NCBI GenBank assembly: GCA_018830585.1
Contig: JAHJSD010000013.1
Location: 1 to 34,261, forward strand
Direction: 5' to 3'
Length of the DNA stretch: 34,261 nt
Origin: Patescibacteria group bacterium
Lineage (GTDB): Bacteria > Patescibacteriota > Microgenomatia > UBA12405 > JAHJSD01
In this document: positions 14,416 through 21,605 of the stretch, piece by piece
How the letters are laid out: each line of letters begins with the position of its first letter
Position numbering within the stretch: the stretch's first letter is position 1
Translations under genes and position numbers: made by a program
Notes under the pieces: model-generated
Database searches by the model: none
Told to the model about the DNA's origin: nothing
The model's input: the letters and a program-made list of their open reading frames with translations, nothing else

Positions 14416-14988
14416 ATGATAGAGCTAAAGTTATTAAAACCAAAAAACATGTCAGGAGAATCTTCTGAAATACCAATAAAAGATAGCAGTAAAGAAACAA
14501 TCCGAGGGATTACTTATGAAAGAATACCCTTTCCCACAGAAGGGAGATTTGTTAGGTCTTTTCTGGAAGCTCATCCAGAGATTGCTTTAACGAGAGATTT
14601 ATGGCCAGACTTAATTGAGACGAACAGAAGTCGTCCCGAAGCAACGATATTATTTGCTGGATTTAAGAGATGGAACACAGAGGGCATGATGAGGGGACGA
14701 ACTGTCCACAAGTTAGCTGAACAGCTTGATGATACGATCGGGTTCATTGACTGGATGACTACTACTCATATTGAAGAATTGGTGGCTCGTGGGTTGGCTG
14801 ATCACTTTGAGGATTGTGGATACCAAGGCGTCAAATTATTTGGGGTGTTTCACAGGGGCTATTTTGCCCTTAGGTTGACTAACACACACCAGGCTAACAC
14901 ACACCAGGTGTGTGTTAGGTTGACACATCGGGAATTATTTTCAAAATACCCTACATCAGATGTGGGAAATTCTTCGGGCGCATTATAA
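14416..14988 (+). CDS. Hypothetical protein with repeat-derived C-terminus
   Basis: I do not recognise this family. The frame is 190 codons. Residues about 28-154 look like a normal soluble protein (YERIPFPTEGRFVRSFLEAHPEIALTRDLWPDLIE ... HIEELVARGLADHFEDCGYQGVKLFGVFHRGYFALR). The last 35 or so residues (TNTHQANTHQVCVRLTHRELFSKYP...) are a direct translation of the interspersed palindromic repeat at 14881-14980, so the native C-terminus was probably replaced when the repeat arrived. A start at the internal ATG 14449 is also possible, since a -10-like TATATG overlaps the first ATG. Whether the protein is still functional is unclear. Confidence 0.5.
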   Translation: MIELKLLKPKNMSGESSEIPIKDSSKETIRGITYERIPFPTEGRFVRSFLEAHPEIALTRDLWPDLIETNRSRPEATILFAGFKRWNTEGMMRGRTVHKLAEQLDDTIGFIDWMTTTHIEELVARGLADHFEDCGYQGVKLFGVFHRGYFALRLTNTHQANTHQVCVRLTHRELFSKYPTSDVGNSSGAL

Positions 14989-15250
14989 TCTTGAGCAGTT
15001 CGACGAGTTTGCCCTGAGTGAGCCGAAGGGCTCACTGTTGAACTTGTCGAAGGATTATAATCCTGGGGTTTTGTCGAAGGAGTTGAGAAGAATGGTTAAA
15101 ACGGGTTCTCGGCAAGCCTTTGGCTCTGAGCCAAAGTCGAGGGCCTCGAACGTAAGTTTTCCGAGTAACCCTTTCCGGAGCAACCCCCGGAAGTCGGATC
15201 AGTTTCTTTTTTCCTCCGGAATGTTTCAGAGGCCCGAAAGCAGGACAGCC
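14881..15250 (+). repeat. Modular palindromic repeat and further repeats before the DUF4446 operon
   Basis: 14881-14980 has the CACACACC/GGTGTGTG palindrome (with an extra half copy in front), TAGGTTGACACATCGGGAATT, and the CAAAATACC...GTGGGAAATTCTTCG second module. 14983-15060 is a stem-like repeat bounded by two ATTATAATC copies and containing GTGAGCC/GGCTCAC. No gene is supported in 14989-15350; frames are repeat translations. Confidence 0.75.
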
Positions 15251-15310
15251 AAAAAAGTATTTTTCTATTAATCCTTGGGTACAATAAACATCGAAACTCT
15301 AACTCTTTTG

Positions 15311-15340
15311 TTGACACAATCGACTTTCTGACAGTACAAT
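15311..15340 (+). promoter_or_regulatory. Promoter of the DUF4446-secDF operon
   Basis: Consensus TTGACA (15311-15316), 18 bases, TACAAT (15335-15340). The ATG is at 15351, so the leader is about 4 bases or none, and no Shine-Dalgarno site is present. Confidence 0.78.
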
Positions 15341-15350
15341 TAAGTTAATC

Positions 15351-15794
15351 ATGCTTGATAGGGTTTTGTTTATTCTGCTTTTGGTTTGGAACTTGGTTAG
15401 CACCTCTTTTATTTTTTTGCTGGTTTTTTATTACCGTCGCTTGACTAAAGGGGTCAAGCAAGGTAATCTTAAAAGAATTTTGAAGTCGCTTTTAAAACAG
15501 GGAAAGCTTTCTGAAGAAAATTTTAAAGAGCTGGAAAAAAGGATTGTCTGTTTGGAAGGGGAAGAGAAACTTTCTCTGAAAAAGATAGGCTTAGCCAAGT
15601 TTAATCCTTTTTCGGAATTAGGAGGAGATCAAAGTTTTTCCTTAGCGTTATTAAACCGGAAAGACAGCGGGATTGTCGTTACCAGCCTTCATGGTCGCCA
15701 AACTACCAGGATTTATGCTAAACTGGTCGACGGCAAAAAGGAAAAAGTAAAGTTTTCGGCAGAAGAATCTGAGGCGATTAAAAAAGCTTTATAA
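15351..15794 (+). CDS. DUF4446 family membrane-anchored protein
   Basis: The 147-residue protein has an N-terminal membrane helix (about 4-27, VLFILLLVWNLVSTSFIFLLVFYY), a short Lys-rich helical linker, then a small beta-rich domain. That domain carries IGLAKFNPFSELGGDQSFSLALLNRKDSGIVVTSLHGRQTTRIYAKLVDG, the hallmark of DUF4446 proteins, and the C-terminal LSAEESEAIKKAL helix. Function is not established. It leads an operon with a DUF3048 protein, a regulator-like gene and secDF. The start is set by the promoter only 10 bases upstream. Confidence 0.85.
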   Translation: MLDRVLFILLLVWNLVSTSFIFLLVFYYRRLTKGVKQGNLKRILKSLLKQGKLSEENFKELEKRIVCLEGEEKLSLKKIGLAKFNPFSELGGDQSFSLALLNRKDSGIVVTSLHGRQTTRIYAKLVDGKKEKVKFSAEESEAIKKAL

Positions 15795-15810
15795 ACCTCA
15801 TTTCATTAAA

Positions 15811-17037
15811 ATGAATAATAAAACTAAAATTTTGTTATTTGGTTTTGGTCTTTATTTTCTAAGCACAGGCTTGTCTTTTGCCGCTTTTTCCAAGACGGAT
15901 TCGATTTCCTCAATGATCTCTCCTGTCGGTGATCAGAAAACCAAAGAGGACGAGCTTAGCCAGGAACAGATTTTCTTTACCGGTCCGAGAGACCAGGAGT
16001 GCCCTATTAACGGAAAGAAATATACTAAAGAACAATTAGCCATTTGGGAGAAGAAAAGGCCTTTGATGGTGATGGTTGAGAACCATGAAAATTCCCGGCC
16101 CCAATCAGGATTATCCCGGGCAGATGTGGTTTACGAGTCGGTGGCAGAGGGCGGTATTACCCGCTTTTTGGGGGTTTATTATTGCGAAGCTACCGAGCCT
16201 TATTCCGGCAAATATGATCTGGGTCCGGTTAGATCGGCCAGAACTTACTTTCTGGATTGGGCTTCGGAATATTCCGATTATCCTTTGTATGTTCATGTCG
16301 GCGGAGCCCACTGCAGTTCTAACGGCAGTTACTGTACTACCGACAAAAGGGCCCAAGCCTTGGAGCAAATTGGCCAATATGGCTGGCTTGACCCCGACCA
16401 TAGAAGCGATATGAACCAGTTTGCTCTTAGCTACCGGGAGTGTCGTCGGGAACCGGAGAGGACCGGAGAATCAAGGGCGACCGAACACACGATGTATTGT
16501 GACAGCAACGCTCTTTGGGCTAAGGCGGAATCGCGTGATTTGGCCGCAAAAAACAAAAGCGGCGATTCCTGGGATGAGGATTTCCGCCAGTGGAAGTTTA
16601 AAGATGAAGCCGCTTCAGTCAAAAGAGGCACCGTTTCAAAAATAGAATTCGATTTCTGGGAAAGTTATAGTGATTACCATGTTAAATGGGACTACGACAG
16701 GGAGAAGAATTTGTATTTCCGTTCAAACGGAGATCAGGATCAGAAAGACTTTATCAACAATCAGCCTTTGAGCGCAAAAACGGTAGTAATTCAGTTTACT
16801 AAAGAGATTGGTCCGGTCGATGAGCACAAGCATATGCTTTATACCACCATCGGCCAAGGCAAGGCTTTAATTTTCCGGGACGGAGAGGCTATTGAGGGCA
16901 AGTGGAGTAAAGAAACCAGAAAAGAGAGGACTGTCTTTACCGACTCTAAAGGAAAAGAAGTCGAATTCAACCGCGGCCGGATTTGGATTGAAATTCTATC
17001 AAATACTAACGAAGTGGACTACAATGAAGCCGGTTAA
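15811..17037 (+). CDS. DUF3048 domain (YerB-like) exported protein
   Basis: The 408-residue protein starts with a signal sequence (basic MNNKTK, hydrophobic core about 7-25, then AFSKTDS). The N-terminal DUF3048 part shows RPLMVMVENHENSRPQSGLSRADVVYESVAEGGITRFLGVYY and GPVRSARTYFLDWA. The C-terminal DUF3048 part (about 285-405) shows WDYDREKNLYFRSNGDQDQ and the GQGKALIFRDGEAIEGKWSKE segment. Such proteins are outside the membrane and of unknown function. A Cys-containing insertion (HCSSNGSYCTTDKRAQ, about 170) is not usual in my recollection. The end overlaps the next gene by 14 bases. Confidence 0.85.
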   Translation: MNNKTKILLFGFGLYFLSTGLSFAAFSKTDSISSMISPVGDQKTKEDELSQEQIFFTGPRDQECPINGKKYTKEQLAIWEKKRPLMVMVENHENSRPQSGLSRADVVYESVAEGGITRFLGVYYCEATEPYSGKYDLGPVRSARTYFLDWASEYSDYPLYVHVGGAHCSSNGSYCTTDKRAQALEQIGQYGWLDPDHRSDMNQFALSYRECRREPERTGESRATEHTMYCDSNALWAKAESRDLAAKNKSGDSWDEDFRQWKFKDEAASVKRGTVSKIEFDFWESYSDYHVKWDYDREKNLYFRSNGDQDQKDFINNQPLSAKTVVIQFTKEIGPVDEHKHMLYTTIGQGKALIFRDGEAIEGKWSKETRKERTVFTDSKGKEVEFNRGRIWIEILSNTNEVDYNEAG

Positions 17038-17623
17038 AACTCTTAAGAGAATTATTGTTTCCGAATCCCGCCTCAAGCTCCTGCAAATTTTTTTTTACAG
17101 TGTGGACGGAATGTTTTATGTCCGGCAATTGACCAGGCTGACAAAAGAGAAACTGAATTCAATCCGCCGGGAACTGCAAAACCTGAAAGCGGCAGGGATC
17201 TTGGAAAGCGAGTGGCGTGGTAACAAGCTTTTTTACTGGATAAATAAAAAGAACCCATTTTATCAGGAAATTTTAGCCATTATCATGAAGACAAAAGGTT
17301 TGGGGGGTAACCTGATTAAATACCGCCAAAAATTAGGCAAGATAAAATTTGTGATTTTTTCCGGCAGGTTTATAACCGGTTTTAGCAGCTTGGGAAAAAA
17401 GGATCTGATTGATCTTTTACTGGTAGGCAAAATTGTTTTGCCCGAGCTGGGAGTCTTGGTAAGAGAAGAGGAAAAAGTAAGAAGTTCGGAGATTAATTAT
17501 ACTGTGATGAATGAGACGGATTTTGCTTTCAGAAAGAAAAATAGAGATCCGTTTTTACTCCAAATCCTGCTCCAGCCCAGAATAATGATTATTGGCAGCG
17601 AAGAAGAAATGGTAAATTTCTAA
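17024..17623 (+). CDS. HTH protein with degenerate nucleotidyltransferase-like domain
   Basis: The 199-residue protein starts at the ATG 17024, overlapping the DUF3048 stop. An in-frame upstream start near 16892 would lie wholly inside the DUF3048 gene and is unlikely. Residues 1-85 form a winged helix (SRLKLLQIFFYSVDGMFYVRQLTRLTKEKLNSIRRELQNLKAAGILESEWRGNKLFYWIN). Residues about 105-199 resemble the MNT-type nucleotidyltransferase fold seen in HTH-NTase regulators, but the usual GSxxxG...SDIDLL motif reads SGRFITGFSSLGKKDLIDLLLVG, so metal-binding Asp residues are partly lost. A regulatory, non-catalytic role is likely. The product sits directly before secD (2-base gap). Confidence 0.65.
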   Translation: MKPVKTLKRIIVSESRLKLLQIFFYSVDGMFYVRQLTRLTKEKLNSIRRELQNLKAAGILESEWRGNKLFYWINKKNPFYQEILAIIMKTKGLGGNLIKYRQKLGKIKFVIFSGRFITGFSSLGKKDLIDLLLVGKIVLPELGVLVREEEKVRSSEINYTVMNETDFAFRKKNRDPFLLQILLQPRIMIIGSEEEMVNF

Positions 17624-17625
17624 AA

Positions 17626-18960
17626 ATGAAAAACAGAAGGCTTCTTTTTTGGTCGATCTTATTAATCGCCCTCGTTTCTTTGCTGATAGATTTACCGACC
17701 AGCTACCGGTTGAAATTTAAAATAGGCTCTTTTAATTTCGATCAGGAAATCTCCAGACCGTTTGCCTTCCTGCGGCGTTTCAAATTAGTCAAAGGTTTGG
17801 ATCTTGCCGGAGGGGTTCACCTGATGTTTAGGGCAAAAATGGAAGACGTTGGCCAGGAAGATCGTGACCGAGCGCTGATCTCTCTTAGGGACAATATCGA
17901 AAGGAGAGTCAATCTTTTCGGGGTCAGTGAAGCGGTCATCCAGACTTCCAGGGCGGCAGATCAGTATCGGCTGATTGTTGAATTGCCCGGTGTAGTTGAT
18001 GTCGAGGAGGCGATCGACTTGGTTGGAAAGACGGCTCAATTGGATTTCAGGGAGTCGGTTGAAATTCCTCCGGAGGCGACTGAGTCGGCGACGATTTACG
18101 ACCTTTTCGCTGGCAAAACCGGGCTAACCGGCGCGCATTTGGTCAGGGGTGAAGTTCAATTCAACCCCAATACCGGAAAGCCCGAGGTAGGCTTAGAGTT
18201 TAATGAAGAGGGTAAAAAACTTTTTGGCGAGATTACCAAAAGGAATGTTGAAAAGCCGTTGGCGATTTTTTTGGATGGTCTTTTAGTTTCCGCTCCCCAG
18301 GTAAAAGAGCCGATCACTGATGGCAAGGCGGCCATCAGCGGCGAGTTTGACCTAAGACAGGCAAAATCTTTGGTTTCACAATTGAACGCCGGTTCTCTCC
18401 CGGTTTCAATCGAGCTGATCGAGCGCCGTCAGGTCGGGCCGACTTTAGGTGAAGAATCGGTTCAAAAAAGTATGAGAGCCGGTTTGGTCGGCTTAGCAAT
18501 TGTTGCCTTGTTTATGGCAATCTATTATCGCTGGCTTGGTATTTTGGCTGACGTCGGACTGGTAATTTATGCCTTGATTTCCTTGGCGGTTTACAAATTG
18601 ATTCCGGTCACTTTGACTTTGCCCGGTTTGACCGGGTTTTTGCTCTCGGTGGGGATGGCGGTGGACAGCAATATCCTGATTTTTGAAAGGATGAAAGAAG
18701 AGCTTAAGCAGGGCAAACCTTGGAACGTGGCCATGGAGCTGGGTTTCGGCCGGGCCTGGGATTCGATTCGTGATGCCAATGTTTGTACCCTGATCATTTG
18801 TTTTTTGCTCTTTAATCCGTTCGACTGGGGTTTTCTTAATAATTCCGCTATGGTTCGCGGTTTTGCCGTAACTTTGTTTCTGGGAGTTTTCATCAGTATG
18901 TTTACCGGCATTATTGTTGCCAGGACCTTGTTAAGGGTTTTTGCCAGGAAAAAAGCATGA
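17626..18960 (+). CDS. secD: Protein translocase subunit SecD
   Basis: SecD forms with SecF the proton-driven part of the Sec translocon that pulls exported proteins outward. The 444-residue form is short, as in many Gram-positives and CPR. One N-terminal membrane helix (about 5-23) precedes the periplasmic P1 domain with VKGLDLAGGVHLMF (about 55-68) and the second part with LDGLLVSAPQVKEPITDGKAAISGEF. Five membrane helices follow, with GLVGLAIVALFMAIYYR and the conserved TLPGLTGFLLSVGMAVDSNILIFERMKEELKQG motif. The ATGA overlap with secF shows coupling. Confidence 0.96.
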   Translation: MKNRRLLFWSILLIALVSLLIDLPTSYRLKFKIGSFNFDQEISRPFAFLRRFKLVKGLDLAGGVHLMFRAKMEDVGQEDRDRALISLRDNIERRVNLFGVSEAVIQTSRAADQYRLIVELPGVVDVEEAIDLVGKTAQLDFRESVEIPPEATESATIYDLFAGKTGLTGAHLVRGEVQFNPNTGKPEVGLEFNEEGKKLFGEITKRNVEKPLAIFLDGLLVSAPQVKEPITDGKAAISGEFDLRQAKSLVSQLNAGSLPVSIELIERRQVGPTLGEESVQKSMRAGLVGLAIVALFMAIYYRWLGILADVGLVIYALISLAVYKLIPVTLTLPGLTGFLLSVGMAVDSNILIFERMKEELKQGKPWNVAMELGFGRAWDSIRDANVCTLIICFLLFNPFDWGFLNNSAMVRGFAVTLFLGVFISMFTGIIVARTLLRVFARKKA

Positions 18961-19832
18961 ATAGTATCAAATGGACTAAATTAAATTGGCTGTTTTTTAC
19001 CGTTTCGGCCCTGTTTATTTTGCCGGGGGTTTATTCTTTGATCCGCTGGGGGTTAAAACCTTCGGTTGATTTTACCGGAGGCACCTTGCTTGAAATTAGC
19101 GCCGACGGTCTAAACCGGCAGGAAGTCACCGAACTGATCGAGGGAAAAGGCTTGGGTTTAAAAAGTATTCAGTCGAGTGGGGACCGGTCTCTGCTCTTGC
19201 GTTTTGACTCCTTGGAAGAAGCCTCCAAGAATGAGCTTCTAAGTAGCATCGGGGAAAATTACGGTAATTTACCCGAAGTGGTTCGTTGGGAGTTTTTAGG
19301 TCCGGCTCTTGGACAGGAGCTTTTAACCAAGACGGGAATCAGTATCTTGTTGGCGGTTTTGGTAGTTTTGATTTATATCAATTTTCAGTTTAAAGAAAAA
19401 GCTTTCGGTATCTGCGCTATTTTGGCAATGCTCCACGACAGTCTGATCCTGCTGGGCTCGTTCAGTCTGCTGGGTCGCTTTTTCGGGGTTGAGGTGGACA
19501 GCCTTTTTGTCACCGCGGTTTTGACGATCCTTTCTTTTTCGGTCCACGATACCGTAGTTGTTTACGATCGGATTAGGGAACTTTCCAGGATAAATCCGAA
19601 AATGGCCTTTGAGGAAATTTCCGACTTGGCTGTCAGCCAAACCTTGGTCAGGTCAATCAACAATTCTTTAACCATTATTTTTATGTTGATAGCTTTGGTC
19701 TGGTTAGGAGGGGAAACAATCCGGAATTTTACCTTGGCTTTACTGATCGGCACTGTCGCCGGCACTTATTCTTCCACTTTTACCGCCGTGCCCTTGCTGG
19801 TAGTTTGGAAAAAGATTTTCAAGCGAAAGTGA
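18957..19832 (+). CDS. secF: Protein translocase subunit SecF
   Basis: The 291-residue partner of SecD has an N-terminal membrane helix (about 10-30), the GLKPSVDFTGGTLLEI motif that opens the P1 domain, and then five membrane helices. These carry GPALGQELLTKTGISILLAVLVVLIYINFQFK, the conserved VTAVLTILSFSVHDTVVVYDRIRE motif and SINNSLTIIFMLIALVWLGGETIRNFTLALLIGTVAGTYSSTF. All family landmarks are intact. It ends the operon and is followed by a G/C-rich hairpin. Confidence 0.96.
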   Translation: MNSIKWTKLNWLFFTVSALFILPGVYSLIRWGLKPSVDFTGGTLLEISADGLNRQEVTELIEGKGLGLKSIQSSGDRSLLLRFDSLEEASKNELLSSIGENYGNLPEVVRWEFLGPALGQELLTKTGISILLAVLVVLIYINFQFKEKAFGICAILAMLHDSLILLGSFSLLGRFFGVEVDSLFVTAVLTILSFSVHDTVVVYDRIRELSRINPKMAFEEISDLAVSQTLVRSINNSLTIIFMLIALVWLGGETIRNFTLALLIGTVAGTYSSTFTAVPLLVVWKKIFKRK

Positions 19833-19852
19833 AGCCTTCCCAATGTAATGTC

Positions 19853-19876
19853 GGGGTTTTCTTCGCCGAAAGCCCC
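19853..19876 (+). terminator. Hairpin after secF
   Basis: GGGG-TTTC / GAAA-CCCC stem around a TTCGCC loop, 20 bases after the stop. It runs into a CGTCATTCTGAGC...GAGCGAAAAATCCCC repeat copy (19879-19934) that separates secF from the convergent cca. Confidence 0.5.
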
Positions 19877-19974
19877 CCCGTCATTCTGAGCGGTGCCCCG
19901 TACCAGGCGGTACAGGGCGGAGCGAAAAATCCCCGAGGGAGAGCAAATTGTTTGCCTCCTCTGAGGTGGACTCC

Positions 19975-21342
19975 CTAACCTTCCAGCTTCTTAATTCTTT
20001 CCATCAAGTATTTTCTTTTATTTCTCTCTTTGTCCTCTTCCACCTCTTCAAAAAGCTGTTTTAAAATTCGGCCCACTTCAGGTCCGGGCCCTATTTCTAA
20101 AATCTCCATCACGTCGTTGCCGCTAACTTTTAAATCGGCAACAGAAAACGGTTGTTTTTGAACTTCGACCAATCGTTTTTTAAACAAGTCAGTTCTCCAA
20201 GAGGTCTTAGGGACTCCACTGCCGACTCTGTCGCCGGTGCGGATCGACAGGATATCATCCAAATTTTCCTTGCCCACTCTTCTGATAAATCTGCGGATAG
20301 CGGCATCGGTCAGATTTTCATCCGGAGCAAACTGGTGCCAGCGCACCAGGCGCCAGAGCTTGTCTAGTTGTTTATTAGATAGTCTCAGCCGGAGGCCTAT
20401 TTTTTTGGCGATTGCTGCGCCGACCACCTCATGGTTGTGAAAACTTCTGTCCTCTCCTTCGCCCTGAACCACGACTGGCTTGCCAATATCGTGAAGTAAC
20501 GCCGCCAGTCGGGTTACCGGATTTTTGGAGTCGCAAAACCTGAGTGTTTCAATTGCGTGGGTCCAGACATCATGGATATGGTGTTTGGCTTGGTCTACCC
20601 CCCGCCCTTGGATCAATTCGGGCATCAGGTGTTGGAGCAGTCCGGAGTTAAAAAGCATTAAAAGCCCGTCAGCCGGGTGCTTGCTGGATAAAAGTTTAAA
20701 AATTTCAACCTGGATTCTCTCCCAAGCAATTTTTTCAATTAAACCAGCATTTTTCTCAATTGATTTGAAAGTATTCGGCTCAATAATAAAACCTAACTGG
20801 GTGGCGATCCTTACTGCTCGGAGCAGTCTTAAGGAGTCTTCTTTAAATCTCTGGTCCGGGTCGCCAACGGCCCGGATTATTTTTTTCTTTAAATCTTCCC
20901 GGCCGCCGGAAGGATCAACTATCTTTCGAATTTCGGATTTCGAATTTCGGATTTCAAAATTTATGGCAATCGCATTAATGGTCAGATCTCTTCTGGAGAG
21001 ATCTTCCTCGATTGTCTTTCCCCAGCGGACCTGGTCGGGGCGTCTTTTATCGGAGTACCTTCCTTCGGTCCGGTAGGTAGTGATTTCCAAAATGTCATTT
21101 TTATTTTTGCCCATTACTACGCTGACAGTGCCGAATTTATTCTGGTAAAAGCTGTTTTTAGGAAAAAGAGCCAGGATTTGTTTCGGTGTGGCATTGGTGG
21201 CAAAATCCCAGTCCTCGATTCTGTGTTTAGTCAGCAGCCCTCTTGAGGAGCCGCCGACGACGAAAAGCTCAATCTTCGCTTTTTGGAAAACCCTAATTAT
21301 TTTTTTAACCTTATCCGGTATTTCGTCTTTCTTAATTTTCAT
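19975..21342 (-). CDS. cca: CCA-adding enzyme / poly(A)-polymerase-type tRNA nucleotidyltransferase with HD domain
   Basis: The enzyme builds or repairs the 3' CCA of tRNAs. In the 455 residues the class II head shows FVVGGSSRGLL (usual GGxVRD altered), the catalytic pair in RIEDWDFAT (D44, D46), the EEDLSRRDLTINAIA motif and FKEDSLRLLRAVRIATQLGF. An HD phosphohydrolase domain follows (LAALLHDIGKP about 270, later WRLVRWHQF). Residues 129-140 (FEIRNSKSEIRK) come from a 14-bp tandem repeat in the DNA inserted in frame just after the RRD motif. The window's tRNA-Pro already encodes CCA, so the role may be repair. Confidence 0.93.
   Translation of the reverse strand: MKIKKDEIPDKVKKIIRVFQKAKIELFVVGGSSRGLLTKHRIEDWDFATNATPKQILALFPKNSFYQNKFGTVSVVMGKNKNDILEITTYRTEGRYSDKRRPDQVRWGKTIEEDLSRRDLTINAIAINFEIRNSKSEIRKIVDPSGGREDLKKKIIRAVGDPDQRFKEDSLRLLRAVRIATQLGFIIEPNTFKSIEKNAGLIEKIAWERIQVEIFKLLSSKHPADGLLMLFNSGLLQHLMPELIQGRGVDQAKHHIHDVWTHAIETLRFCDSKNPVTRLAALLHDIGKPVVVQGEGEDRSFHNHEVVGAAIAKKIGLRLRLSNKQLDKLWRLVRWHQFAPDENLTDAAIRRFIRRVGKENLDDILSIRTGDRVGSGVPKTSWRTDLFKKRLVEVQKQPFSVADLKVSGNDVMEILEIGPGPEVGRILKQLFEEVEEDKERNKRKYLMERIKKLEG
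20934..20961. repeat. 14-bp tandem repeat inside cca
   Basis: TTTCGAATTTCGGA occurs twice in direct tandem (20934-20947, 20948-20961), in frame with cca. It encodes the FEIRNSKSEIRK segment, which does not belong to the family fold at this point. Confidence 0.75.
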
Positions 21343-21359
21343 TTTATGATCAATACCCC

Positions 21360-21388
21360 ATTATAACAGCCAATTTTGTTTCGGTCAG
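21360..21388 (-). promoter_or_regulatory. cca promoter
   Basis: On the minus strand CTGACC (21388-21383), 17 bases, TATAAT (21365-21360) with a TGT extension. The leader to the ATG at 21342 would be about 10 bases. Confidence 0.62.
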
Positions 21389-21412
21389 TTTTTAATTAAA
21401 AGCAAAATTTCT

Positions 21413-21421
21413 TGGTAAAAT
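21413..21421 (+). promoter_or_regulatory. Extended -10 promoter toward recJ
   Basis: TGGTAAAAT on the plus strand, back to back with the cca promoter. It would give recJ a leader of about 180 bases containing the repeat at 21470-21515 and the AAATG repeats at 21544-21590. Confidence 0.45.
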
Positions 21422-21469
21422 CACTTTGCAATCTAGTCAGACAAAAGTCCTAAAACGCCTCCCTTCTCT

Positions 21470-21515
21470 CCGTCATCCTGATCCGCCAGCTGGCGGATGA
21501 TGACGAAGAATCCAG
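21470..21515 (+). repeat. CGTCATCCTG...GAAGAATCC repeat copy
   Basis: Copy of the interspersed repeat with an inner 18-bp perfect palindrome ATCCGCCAGCTGGCGGAT. A relative CCACCAGCTGGTGG palindrome occurs near 30833. Confidence 0.7.
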
Positions 21516-21543
21516 CGAAGCGTAATGTATTAATCTCAATGAG

Positions 21544-21590
21544 TAAATGGTTAAATGCATAAATGATCAAATGACTAAATATTAAATGTT
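21544..21590 (+). repeat. Tandem AAATG-type short repeats before recJ
   Basis: Six imperfect units (taaatggt, taaatgca, taaatgatc, aaatgact, aaatatt, aaatgtt), about 8 bases each, lie in the last 60 bases before the recJ ATG. The area is AT-rich and lacks a Shine-Dalgarno site. Confidence 0.55.
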
Positions 21591-21605
21591 AATATATTAA
21601 TTGAA

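Noticed and set aside
14960..15271. 103-codon frame after the hypothetical gene
   Set aside because: Built from repeat sequence (ATTATAATC-bounded stem and others), no start signals, and no fold-like pattern.
16892..17023. N-terminal extension of the HTH/NTase protein
   Set aside because: The added residues are an out-of-frame reading of the DUF3048 gene. The winged-helix homology begins at the ATG 17024.
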